Shown here in pieces: positions 1-7,531 of a DNA stretch of 57,943 nucleotides. The translations under genes were made by a program, and so were the position numbers. Position 1 is the stretch's first letter; every line of letters starts with the position of its first letter. Under the pieces are notes generated by a model. The model did not search any database, was not told the DNA's origin, and was given only the letters and a program-made list of their open reading frames with translations. Origin of the DNA: Bacillus methanolicus. Lineage in GTDB: Bacteria > Bacillota > Bacilli > Bacillales > Cytobacillaceae. The stretch spans positions 1 to 57,943 of the forward strand of contig NZ_VTQX01000021.1 in the NCBI RefSeq assembly GCF_008764295.1. Reading direction: 5' to 3'.

Positions 1-49
1 AAAAAACTGTGTGAGTAAGGAATCGTACGCATTCCTCACTTACACAGTT
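1..49 (-). terminator. Intrinsic terminator for the YueH-like gene
   Basis: Read on the minus strand this is a 19-bp arm pair with two wobble or mismatch positions (arms about 5-23 and 31-49), followed by six T residues at 1-6. It lies directly downstream of the minus-strand gene ending at 95 and is placed as its terminator. Confidence 0.7.
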
Positions 50-94
50 AATATTACACTCCCGTCCATACCATTGGACTCCTTTTAATTTTGT

Positions 95-328
95 CTACAT
101 TTCTCTCGTCCACTGCTCTATCTTTTTGCTAACTTCAATTGCACTATCCTTATCCATGACTTTTAACAATGTTTTCTGCATTTTTTCTTCAACTAAGTCC
201 TCATCATATGAAAAAGAAATACTCCAATTGCATTCAGGTAGGGCAACAACTATGTACTCCTCTTTTTTGTTTTCATAAATATAAACTTTTTGTTCTTTCC
301 CATTAAAGAAGTTTTTTCTGATTTTCAT
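95..328 (-). CDS. YueH-like small protein, function unknown
   Basis: A 77-residue soluble protein that starts MKIRKNFFNGKEQKVYIYEN and is rich in charged residues. The pattern of KxYIYENKKEEY, then ALPxxxWSxSFSY, resembles from memory the B. subtilis YueH family, for which no function is known. There is no signal peptide or membrane segment. The ATG at 326-328 is preceded on the minus strand by GAGGTG at a reasonable distance. It is transcribed divergently from the nucleoside transporter and has its own terminator at 1-49. The coding call is firm; the family name is a moderate guess. Confidence 0.75.
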   Translation of the reverse strand: MKIRKNFFNGKEQKVYIYENKKEEYIVVALPECNWSISFSYDEDLVEEKMQKTLLKVMDKDSAIEVSKKIEQWTREM

Positions 329-439
329 AAAGTAGCACCTCGATTGTTTTTATTATGTTCGATTGTACATACTAACAAAAGTATAAATCAGCTTTTTTAT
401 TCTGTCATCGGAGAATAATCAATATAGGAGTGAGTACTT

Positions 440-1657
440 TTGCGATATTTATGGGGAGTTGTTGGAATTCTAGTCGTATTAGGGATTGGATATTTATTCT
501 CTACGCAGAAAACGCGAATTAATGTACGTACGATCATTGGTGGTTTGGCAATACAATTGATCTTCGCTTTCCTCGTACTGAAAACTACGTGGGGGCAAGA
601 GGGGTTAAGAATTTTATCAAATGGTGTGAGCCACATTATCAACTTTTCCAATGAAGGAATTAGCTTCTTATTCGGGGGGATTTACACCGAAGAATCGAAC
701 ATAGTTCATATTTTTGCATTCAATGTACTTCCGATTGTTATTTTCTTTTCATCACTCATTTCGGTTCTTTATTATATAAAAGTGATGCAGTTTTTTATTC
801 GCATCATTGGCGGAGCATTGGCCAAGCTACTTGGTACGAGGAAAGCTGAGTCTATGTCAGCGGCTGCAAATATTTTTGTTGGGCAGACGGAAGCGCCATT
901 AGTGATTCGACCCTATATTACAACGATGACGGAGTCTGAACTGTTTGCTGTTATGACTGGAGGGTTAGCGTCAGTTGCCGGCTCGGTACTAATTGGTTAC
1001 TCCTTGCTTGGCGTTCCCATTGAGTTTTTATTAGCAGCAAGTTTTATGGCTGCCCCTGCCGGATTAGTAATGGCAAAGTTATTTGTCCCAGAAACAGACG
1101 ATAAGCCTGAGCCGGATGAATTTAGAATGGAGATGGATGCAGAATCAACGAATGTCATTGATGCGGCAGCACGCGGGGCAAGTGTTGGTTTGCAATTGGC
1201 ACTGAACATTGGAGCGATGCTCCTTGCTTTTATTGCTCTTGTCGCATTGCTAAATGGAATTTTAGGTGGCATTGGCTCTTTATTTGGCATGCAAGGGTTA
1301 TCACTGCAACTCATTTTAGGTTATGTCTTCGCTCCACTTGCTTTTCTTATTGGTGTTCCATGGGAGGAAGCAGTCATCGCAGGAAATTTTATTGGACAAA
1401 AATTAGTGATAAATGAGTTTGTTGCCTATTCTTCATTTGCACCTGAAATTCCGAATTTGTCAGCGAAGACGGTTGCGGTTGTCTCATTTGCGCTCTGTGG
1501 TTTTGCCAATATTTCTTCTCTAGCGATTTTGCTTGGCGGTTTAGGGAATCTAGCGCCTAACCGCCGCGCTGATATTGCAAGGCTTGGTGTTCGGTCAGTC
1601 ATAGCCGGAGCGCTTGCATCCTTGCTAAGTGCAGCGATTGCAGGTATGTTTGTATAG
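440..1657 (+). CDS. Concentrative nucleoside transporter (NupC/CNT family)
   Basis: A 405-residue polytopic membrane protein of the concentrative nucleoside transporter family, which imports nucleosides with a cation gradient. The length is normal for the family. Visible signatures are GQTEAPLVIRPY near residue 150 and NEFVAYSSF near 328, both conserved in the CNT substrate/cation core, within about eight to ten hydrophobic segments. The start is the TTG at 440, preceded by AGGAGTGAG at 426-434. A 39-bp gap separates it from the next gene, also on the plus strand, and I see no terminator between them. Family members in Bacillus are NupC, NupG and YutK; I cannot tell which ortholog this is, so no symbol is given. 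Confidence 0.93.
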   Translation: MRYLWGVVGILVVLGIGYLFSTQKTRINVRTIIGGLAIQLIFAFLVLKTTWGQEGLRILSNGVSHIINFSNEGISFLFGGIYTEESNIVHIFAFNVLPIVIFFSSLISVLYYIKVMQFFIRIIGGALAKLLGTRKAESMSAAANIFVGQTEAPLVIRPYITTMTESELFAVMTGGLASVAGSVLIGYSLLGVPIEFLLAASFMAAPAGLVMAKLFVPETDDKPEPDEFRMEMDAESTNVIDAAARGASVGLQLALNIGAMLLAFIALVALLNGILGGIGSLFGMQGLSLQLILGYVFAPLAFLIGVPWEEAVIAGNFIGQKLVINEFVAYSSFAPEIPNLSAKTVAVVSFALCGFANISSLAILLGGLGNLAPNRRADIARLGVRSVIAGALASLLSAAIAGMFV

Positions 1658-1696
1658 AGCATACTCTCAAGAATAGACAAAAGTAGGAGTGAGTCA

Positions 1697-2083
1697 ATGA
1701 AAACATTTACTGTGCAATTTCATAAAGAAGATCAAGCAGATGCAATGACGGTTCAGAAGCTATCAGAAGCTGATTTTTCAAAGGTGACAGAAGGAGGAAC
1801 GCGACATTTATTTGAACTTGATACTAATATAGGCTTTTTTGTATATTTTGATGCAGTCGATGAAGACGGGAAAGAATCCTATTTAGTTCTCCATTATGAG
1901 GACGAGCAAGAAGAGCCAAGCGGCTGTTATGGATTTCAATTAAAGGATTTTTATCAATTTGTAGCTTTGCATTTAAATGATCTAGAATTTCAGGATGAAG
2001 CTGAAGAAGAGGAGTATGGTCCCATCCATCATCTTGCACATCTCATGTATCATATTATTGATGAAGCAAAAAAAGAAGAATAG
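1697..2083 (+). CDS. Acidic cytosolic protein, function unknown
   Basis: A 128-residue, strongly acidic soluble protein (MKTFTVQFHKEDQADAM...). The C-terminal third is Glu/Asp-rich, then HHLAHLMYHIIDEAKKEE. There is no signal peptide or membrane segment and I do not recognise a domain. It starts at an ATG with AGGAGTGAG upstream, close behind the nucleoside transporter, so the two may be co-transcribed. Its stop codon lies inside a long palindrome shared with the convergent gene at 2099. Confidence 0.75.
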   Translation: MKTFTVQFHKEDQADAMTVQKLSEADFSKVTEGGTRHLFELDTNIGFFVYFDAVDEDGKESYLVLHYEDEQEEPSGCYGFQLKDFYQFVALHLNDLEFQDEAEEEEYGPIHHLAHLMYHIIDEAKKEE

Positions 2084-2110
2084 GGAGCCTTGAGTTCCCT
2101 ATTCTTCTTT
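2072..2110. terminator. Bidirectional terminator overlapping two convergent stop codons
   Basis: A perfect 15-bp inverted repeat (2072-2086 and 2096-2110) with a 9-nt loop. It carries A-rich and T-rich flanks, so it can terminate both convergent genes. Both stop codons (2081-2083 plus strand, 2099-2101 minus strand) lie inside it. Confidence 0.8.
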
Positions 2111-2404
2111 TGCGTTTTGGTATTCTTTTGCTTGCGCGATACAGTAGGCTTCAACTAACTGTTCTTCATCCTCTTCAAGTTCAAAATCAAGAATACGGTC
2201 AGTTATGGCCTCGATAATGTGATAATGAGAAAGATGATAGCCTTTTTCATCTTCAATTAATAAAACTTTAATTTTTAATCCCTTTTCTGAGAAGAGCTCA
2301 TCATCCTCGGGTACGTCTATATGTAAAAATAGCTCATAGCGGTTTCCTGATAAAATACCAAATGGATCCTCTACCAGTTCAATTGTGTGTGATTTAATCT
2401 CCAT
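2099..2404 (-). CDS. DUF6509-like protein
   Basis: A soluble acidic protein of 101 residues, starting MEIKSHTIELVEDPFGILSG, with a central YHLSHYHIIE and C-terminal LDFELEEDEEQLVEAYC. This resembles small Bacillus proteins of the DUF6509 type (DPFGIL plus a leading beta-rich domain); no biochemical role is known. The reading frame is open up to a TTG at 2527. That start has no ribosome site and would add 41 residues of different character. I prefer the ATG at 2404, preceded by GAGAGG, which gives the usual length. The gene is convergent with 1697-2083. Confidence 0.7.
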   Translation of the reverse strand: MEIKSHTIELVEDPFGILSGNRYELFLHIDVPEDDELFSEKGLKIKVLLIEDEKGYHLSHYHIIEAITDRILDFELEEDEEQLVEAYCIAQAKEYQNAKEE

Positions 2405-2539
2405 GTTTTGTTCAATCCTCTCAATATTAGCGTCGCTTCGACGTGTGTCATACCTTTCATATTTTACCCTACTATTTGACAGAGTAAAACTGAAAAGGCT
2501 TAAATCCTCCCATTTTACAATTACCAAGGTGAATGGAAA

Positions 2540-3163
2540 TTAAAAAAGGATTTTTAGTGCTTCAAAACCAAAGTATAGCCCGAATCCGATGAGCGAAATG
2601 GAAGATACAACAGCGATTAGTGTCAGCGTTTTTGTAGACAATAGTTTTTTGGTGCTGCTCGCAACAAGTGCCATTGTAATATCCCAAATAACAAGCCCTA
2701 ATATAATCGCACTGCTGTAAATTAAAAGATCTTCAGATGTATATAAGGTGGCTGTTTTTGCCAAAACAGAGCCGTAAATTCCTAACCAAAAAAGGATTGT
2801 TAACGGGTTGGAAATAGACATTAGAAAGCCTGTAAAAAAAGATTTCCACAATGACTCACTTTCTCTTTGCTGAGAAATATGAATTTTTCCTGCGTTCGCT
2901 AAACCCTCGATCCCGGTATAAATAAGAACAAAAAAGCCAAATGACCATAGAAAGGCTTTCACAATTGGTATTTGAATAAAGTGTCCAACGCCTAAAAACA
3001 CGGTCATCATATATACGATGTCCGCTAAAACAGAACCAATTCCCAATATCCAGGCGTTTAAAAATCCATGCTTAATCCCTTTTTCCATTTGAGCAGCATT
3101 TACAGGTCCGATTGGGGCGGCAAGTGATAATCCGAGGAAAATATAGCTAATAAAAATCGTCAT
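2540..3163 (-). CDS. LysE-family exporter, copy 1
   Basis: A 207-residue membrane protein with about six hydrophobic segments. The N-terminal GLSLAAPIGPVNAAQ and the later SISNPLTILFWLG are hallmarks of the LysE/RhtB amino-acid exporter superfamily. Members export amino acids or related metabolites; the substrate here cannot be read from sequence. The ATG at 3163 follows AGGAGG nine bases upstream. A close paralog lies at 23974-24609 with the same motif order. Upstream, a long AT-rich intergenic region separates it from the divergent ydjO-like gene. Confidence 0.9.
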   Translation of the reverse strand: MTIFISYIFLGLSLAAPIGPVNAAQMEKGIKHGFLNAWILGIGSVLADIVYMMTVFLGVGHFIQIPIVKAFLWSFGFFVLIYTGIEGLANAGKIHISQQRESESLWKSFFTGFLMSISNPLTILFWLGIYGSVLAKTATLYTSEDLLIYSSAIILGLVIWDITMALVASSTKKLLSTKTLTLIAVVSSISLIGFGLYFGFEALKILF

Positions 3164-3336
3164 TAGTCGCTGCCTCCTATGCGAGTATTAGTGAAAGACG
3201 CTTGTACTCATTTTATTCAGGCAAGAAGGCATGTACGACAATAAAATCTTTTTTTGAGTAAAAATATATATTACCATCTCTTCACTAATTAATGACTATA
3301 CAGAATGAAAAAAATATGGTATCATGGTATTAAATG

Positions 3337-3426
3337 TTGCATTTTATTTGTAATTCATTTATTATAAAAAGTTATCTTATTTTTTAACTTTTTGTAATGG
3401 TGTTTTTTTATTTTGCGATAACTTTT
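3337..3426 (+). promoter_or_regulatory. Promoter and structured U-rich 5' leader of the ydjO-like gene
   Basis: TTGCAT (3337-3342), a 17-base spacer and TATTAT (3360-3365) form a plausible sigma-A promoter. Just downstream the leader contains a perfect 10-bp inverted repeat, AAAAGTTATC (3367-3376) and GATAACTTTT (3417-3426). It encloses a very U-rich 40-nt loop ahead of the ribosome site at 3464. Confidence 0.5.
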
Positions 3427-3476
3427 CCCTTTGCTTTCTTTAGAAGGGATCTACTCTAATTTTAGGAGTGAGATGT

Positions 3477-3677
3477 ATGAGCTTTGGTAGAAGAAATCAA
3501 GAGGAAATAGTTACTGAGGAAACAAAAATATGGGTTTGTAAGGCTGATGATTGTAAGTGTTGGGTACGTGATAATTTTAAGAGCAGTGCGGTCCCGACTT
3601 GTCCTATTTGTAAAAGTGACATGGAACAGACTACTCGTGTCCTAGAGGTTATCAACAATCCTGGGAAGCATTCTTAA
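3477..3677 (+). CDS. ydjO: YdjO-like cold-inducible zinc-ribbon protein
   Basis: A 66-residue protein with CKADDCKCW and, about 20 residues on, CPICKSDM. These two CxxC-type knuckles suggest a small zinc ribbon. The arrangement and length resemble B. subtilis YdjO, described as cold-inducible and of unknown function. The frame opens at a GTG (3468), but AGGAGTGAG at 3464-3472 is best placed for the ATG at 3477. It is monocistronic: own promoter, long leader and terminator. A nucleic-acid-binding role would be inference from the zinc ribbon only. Confidence 0.8.
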   Translation: MSFGRRNQEEIVTEETKIWVCKADDCKCWVRDNFKSSAVPTCPICKSDMEQTTRVLEVINNPGKHS

Positions 3678-3696
3678 TTAAATTTATTTGAAATGG

Positions 3697-3732
3697 GAGC
3701 ACTATTCTGTCATGAGAGTAGTGCTCTTTTTT
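3697..3732 (+). terminator. Intrinsic terminator after the ydjO-like gene
   Basis: GAGCACTATTCT pairs with GAGTAGTGCTC around a short loop, followed by six T residues. Confidence 0.85.
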
Positions 3733-4006
3733 ATTGATTTTGTTTCAGTCGTATGTTTAGCAAAACTAATCAAAATCTAATAAAATGTAGTTTCTCTTCT
3801 TCTGTTACGGCCAGCTGTATGAGTAGTTGTCGTGTGCTTCTTATCGTTTGCGCCGCTTTAAGCAGGAGGGGAAAACCCCTCGGCTGTAAAGTTACATTGA
3901 GTATTGTTTATTTTTCGAATTAGAGAATGCGCCATACAACTTTGGACAATTACGTTAAAAAAAAGTATAGTTTTAGGAAAGGAATTTATGACGAGATGAA
4001 GGGAGA

Positions 4007-4300
4007 GTGGGAAGAAAGGTGAAAAGAATCATTTCTCATCCTTATGTTAGGGTAGAGAGAACTATTGAAAACAGCGAACAAATAACAAAGGAATATCGAG
4101 AACACCTTCACCTATATGAGGATAGAATTATTACCCGTGAACATGTCTTTCTTGTAAATGATGTACATGATATGTCTTTCCGGCTTTTTTCTTCTGCTAC
4201 AGGCATGCTGTATTTACATACAAATCAAGGGGTGTTTCCATACACCGTTCCAAAAGATCCGGCTTATTTTATTGAAGAATACAAAAAACTGAAGGGTTAG
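4007..4300 (+). CDS. Small hypothetical protein
   Basis: A soluble, basic-to-neutral protein of 97 residues, or 93 if translation starts at the GTG at 4019. It contains HLHLYEDRIITREHVFLVNDV and a C-terminal FPYTVPKDPAYFIEEYKKLK. I do not recognise the family. The mix of beta-strand-like stretches suggests a compact beta-rich domain, but this is only an impression. The start is uncertain: GAAGGGAG at 3999-4005 lies too close to the GTG at 4007 and better suits 4019. It precedes the metallophosphoesterase by 77 bp. Confidence 0.6.
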   Translation: MGRKVKRIISHPYVRVERTIENSEQITKEYREHLHLYEDRIITREHVFLVNDVHDMSFRLFSSATGMLYLHTNQGVFPYTVPKDPAYFIEEYKKLKG

Positions 4301-4377
4301 CACCATTTATTCCATCAATTACTAGCCAATATCTCTCTTCTTTCCTGTATAATTTGTTGAAGGAAGGGAGAGAGGCA

Positions 4378-5226
4378 ATGAAGCTTCTATTTCTGTTAGT
4401 CTTGCTAGTTATGCTCACTCTTAACATTTATAAAGCCTATCGAAATACAAAAGATGTTGCTGTCAAAAAGATGAATATAGCTTCTGGATCCAGGCAAAGT
4501 CCAGTGCTCAGAGTTTTGCATCTTTCTGATTTGCATTTGGAAAATATATCAATTTCTCCTGAAGAACTTTTTCAGAAGGTTAAAGAAGAACGGTATGACC
4601 TGATTGCTCTTACAGGTGATTTTTTAGATCGCAAATGGACGATTCCAAAGTTAATTCCTTATTTACAGGTATTAAATAGATTGAATGCTAAATATGGAAT
4701 TTTTGCTGTGCTAGGAAATCATGATTATGTGTTAAAAGGTCAAAACTTGCACGCTTTAGTCGATACGCTTGAACAGTTTCATTGTCGTGTACTGAGAAAT
4801 GAACATTTTGAAGTGCTTGTAGATGGTCGCAGGGTTAATATAATTGGAATTGATGATTTTAGTACAAAACGCAGTGATTTAGAGACTTCTTATCGCGGGT
4901 TGAAGCCAGGCTATAATCTAGTGTTGACCCATGATCCCAATATTGTCCTACAAATGAAGCAATATCATTTTGATTATTTGTTGGCTGGTCATTTTCATGG
5001 GGGACAAATTTGTTATCCGAAAGCATATCATCTTATTAAAATGGGTAAACTGGTTCGGATGAATATGATAAAAGGTTTGCATATGTATGATAATAAGCCT
5101 TTTTATATTAGTGAAGGGCTTGGGCAAACAGGAGTGAATATTCGGATTGGAAGCCGTCCTGAAATAACGATCCATGAATGCACTTTAATAAATGAAACGT
5201 CAATCCCAAATTATTCTGTGATGTAA
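4378..5226 (+). CDS. Membrane-anchored calcineurin-like metallophosphoesterase
   Basis: A 282-residue protein with an N-terminal hydrophobic anchor (residues 1-17), then a calcineurin-like phosphoesterase domain. The dinuclear metal motifs are all visible in order: DLH near 50, GDFLD near 80, GNHD near 113, the His of THDP near 183 and GHFHGG near 207. The family hydrolyses phosphoester bonds on many substrates. Bacillus members such as YkuE and YpbG act at the membrane or envelope, but the substrate here is unknown. The frame opens at a TTG at 4354, but AGGGAGAGAGG supports the ATG at 4378. A terminator follows at 5272. Confidence 0.9.
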   Translation: MKLLFLLVLLVMLTLNIYKAYRNTKDVAVKKMNIASGSRQSPVLRVLHLSDLHLENISISPEELFQKVKEERYDLIALTGDFLDRKWTIPKLIPYLQVLNRLNAKYGIFAVLGNHDYVLKGQNLHALVDTLEQFHCRVLRNEHFEVLVDGRRVNIIGIDDFSTKRSDLETSYRGLKPGYNLVLTHDPNIVLQMKQYHFDYLLAGHFHGGQICYPKAYHLIKMGKLVRMNMIKGLHMYDNKPFYISEGLGQTGVNIRIGSRPEITIHECTLINETSIPNYSVM

Positions 5227-5271
5227 ACTATTATATTGGAGCTGTTGACATACTAAATAGGAAATTAGTGA

Positions 5272-5304
5272 ACCTGTGTAGAATTTATTCTATACAGGTT
5301 TTTT
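5272..5304 (+). terminator. Intrinsic terminator after the metallophosphoesterase gene
   Basis: ACCTGTGTAGAAT pairs with ATTCTATACAGGT around a short loop, followed by six T residues. Confidence 0.8.
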
Positions 5305-5489
5305 AATTGGAGGAATTGAAATGATGGGTTAGAAAGATGATTATCGTAGTAAAATGGCGTTTATTGCTCTGAATACTTTTGCTTCTTCAAATCATACTTC
5401 TCTCCATCCTACACTTTCACCAATTCCAAATTATTTTTCTCGGGGGAAGATAAGTTTTATAATAATGAAAAATTTCAGATAAATATAGA

Positions 5490-5518
5490 TTGGCAGATGG
5501 CTTATCTAGTAGAATAAT
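5490..5518 (+). promoter_or_regulatory. Candidate sigma-A promoter of acoR
   Basis: TTGGCA (5490-5495), a 17-base spacer and AATAAT (5513-5518) lie 58 bases before the acoR ATG. The match is moderate. The rest of the 5305-5575 gap shows no gene that I can support. Confidence 0.35.
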
Positions 5519-5575
5519 CATTATAAAGAAATTTTACCTTTGAAACACAGCATTACCGCATAAGGGGGAAGTGCA

Positions 5576-7375
5576 ATGGATTTAAAGGAACGTATTTGGA
5601 AAAGCTTTGTAGCCGATGACTCGGTCGATCTAAATATCCTTCCTAAAAATGTGGCACATTCATGGTTACGTTGTCGGGATCAAAATGTTGATCCATATAG
5701 AAGAAGGAGTTTTACGATTATCTCGAATTCAAAACTAAAAGAAAAACAGCAAAAAAATAAGCGTATTATTGAACTTGTCGAGAAGGAGATTAAGAACTAT
5801 CAACAATATTTTCAATTGAAAATGCCGATCTTCATTTTAACAGATGTAGAAGGCTACATTATTTGGCGTGATGGTTATGAGGAAACAAAAAGCTTGGCGA
5901 ATAAAATTTCTTTTGCCGAGGGCAATCGCTGGCATGAAGAGGATGTCGGTACAAACGCGATCTCACTTGCCTTGCAAACGGGTGACGTGACGACTTTACG
6001 CGGCTATGAGCATTACGCCATTTCCTCACATGAGTGGGAATGTACGGCTGCTCCGATTTATAATGAGTTTGGAGATATTTGTGCTGTGATTGACATTTCC
6101 TCGCATTTAAACAAATCAGCATCACAGGAAGAGGTTCATTTATTTTTAAAGTTATTAGCGAATACCATTTCGGAGAAATTGTATAATGATTATTTAATGA
6201 TTCAGAAGCAACTCCTCGACTATGCACATAAATTGGCACGCCCAGGCATTGTCTGCAATGAACACGAGCAAATTATAACGATTTCAAAGGAGCTCATGCT
6301 CGACGAGGATGAATGGACTGGACGCAATATACAGGAGCTGCTTACTCCGCAATTTATTCACGAATTACCCGAAATCATTATGTTTGATGGACGATTAATT
6401 GGTTATTATTATCCAATTTTACAAGCGCCGCAGAAGCGAAAGAATTTCTACTATTCTGGAGTCCCTTCAAAAAATGTAGATTACCTCCATTTTATGACTC
6501 AAGTAGTAAAGGCGGCAGCAAGTATGTTGCCGATTCATATTCACGGTGAATCAGGCAGTGGGAAAGAAATAATTGCTAAAACCATTCACCAAAATAGTCC
6601 TGCTTCAAGCGGCCCGTTGGTTGCCATTAATTGTGGTGCCATCAGTGAAAACTTATTGGAGAGTGAACTTTTCGGCTTTGCCCCCGGTGCGTTTACCGGT
6701 GCAAGCAATAAAGGGTACCAAGGGAAAATTTTGCAAGCGCATGAGGGCACATTGTTTTTCGATGAGGTCGATTGTATGTCATTGCGGATGCAGGCAGCCC
6801 TTCTACGTGTACTTGAAGACAAAAAAGTGACACCGCTCGGTAGCACAAAGGCAAAGAATGTATCATTTCGAATCGTAACCGCAAGCAATAGGGATTTAAA
6901 AGCGCTAGTTCAAGAGAATAAATTCCGACTGGATTTATTTTATCGACTATATGTCTGTCCGCTCAATATCCCTCCGCTACGGGAACGCAAGGAGGATATT
7001 TATACACTAATGCAAGATTATTGCGACAAACGACAATGGCATCCCCATTGGATGAGCACTGCGTACAAGGTGGCGAAAGAGTATAATTGGTATGGTAACA
7101 TTCGTGAACTGAACAATTTCTTAGAACGTTTGCATTTGTATTATGAACATGATACACCAACAATTTCAAACATTAAGGAATTAATTGAAATTGGTTCCGT
7201 TTTCAGTGAACAAGGAGAGAGCTTGCAACATAAAATAGTTCCTGTTTCACTTGAGCAGCAAGAGATCGAAAAAGTGCTAAAACGCCATCAATACAATATT
7301 TCACGAACCTCAGAGGAGCTCGGCATTGCTAGAAGCACGCTTTACCGTAAGATGAAAAAGTACAACTTAAAATGA
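5576..7375 (+). CDS. acoR: AcoR, sigma-54-dependent activator of acetoin catabolism
   Basis: A 599-residue enhancer-binding protein. An N-terminal GAF-like sensory region (about 1-290) precedes an AAA+ sigma-54 interaction domain: Walker A GESGSGKE near 323, GAFTGA near 371 and Walker B GTLFFDEVD near 391. A Fis-type helix-turn-helix is at the C-terminus (SRTSEELGIARSTLYRKMKK). The intact GAFTGA loop shows it contacts sigma-54. By family and by the adjacent aco genes it should sense acetoin and activate the -24/-12 promoter at 7469. The ATG has AAGGGGGAAG upstream. Here acoR precedes the structural genes, unlike B. subtilis, where it is last. Confidence 0.93.
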   Translation: MDLKERIWKSFVADDSVDLNILPKNVAHSWLRCRDQNVDPYRRRSFTIISNSKLKEKQQKNKRIIELVEKEIKNYQQYFQLKMPIFILTDVEGYIIWRDGYEETKSLANKISFAEGNRWHEEDVGTNAISLALQTGDVTTLRGYEHYAISSHEWECTAAPIYNEFGDICAVIDISSHLNKSASQEEVHLFLKLLANTISEKLYNDYLMIQKQLLDYAHKLARPGIVCNEHEQIITISKELMLDEDEWTGRNIQELLTPQFIHELPEIIMFDGRLIGYYYPILQAPQKRKNFYYSGVPSKNVDYLHFMTQVVKAAASMLPIHIHGESGSGKEIIAKTIHQNSPASSGPLVAINCGAISENLLESELFGFAPGAFTGASNKGYQGKILQAHEGTLFFDEVDCMSLRMQAALLRVLEDKKVTPLGSTKAKNVSFRIVTASNRDLKALVQENKFRLDLFYRLYVCPLNIPPLRERKEDIYTLMQDYCDKRQWHPHWMSTAYKVAKEYNWYGNIRELNNFLERLHLYYEHDTPTISNIKELIEIGSVFSEQGESLQHKIVPVSLEQQEIEKVLKRHQYNISRTSEELGIARSTLYRKMKKYNLK

Positions 7376-7385
7376 TGATACTACA

Positions 7386-7422
7386 AAACGCTACAAACTG
7401 TTGCAAAGTTTGTAGCGTTTTT
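7386..7422 (+). terminator. acoR terminator; possible AcoR upstream site
   Basis: A perfect 14-bp inverted repeat (7386-7399 and 7407-7420) with a 7-nt loop runs into a T stretch ending at 7422, which fits an intrinsic terminator for acoR. Its centre is also about 94 bases before the expected start site of the sigma-54 promoter, where enhancer sites often lie, so a second role as AcoR target is possible. Confidence 0.75.
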
Positions 7423-7468
7423 ATATTACCCTTTCTTCAAAAATAGCATTATTTCACCTTTTTATAAG

Positions 7469-7485
7469 TTGGCACGAAACTTGCT
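7469..7485 (+). promoter_or_regulatory. Sigma-54 (-24/-12) promoter of the aco operon
   Basis: TTGGCAC, five bases, TTGCT: a full match to the conserved -24/-12 elements TGGCAC-N5-TTGC, with GG and GC in the required spacing. It lies about 45 bases before acoL and downstream of acoR, so it should drive acoLABC under AcoR. Confidence 0.92.
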
Positions 7486-7531
7486 AGAAATTATGGTGTA
7501 AGTTGAATCCGGAAGAATGGAGGGGAAATTG

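Noticed and set aside
3866..3881. GAGGGG-AAAA-CCCCTC hairpin upstream of the 4007 gene
   Set aside because: A short stem without a T run; it does not match a riboswitch that I know.
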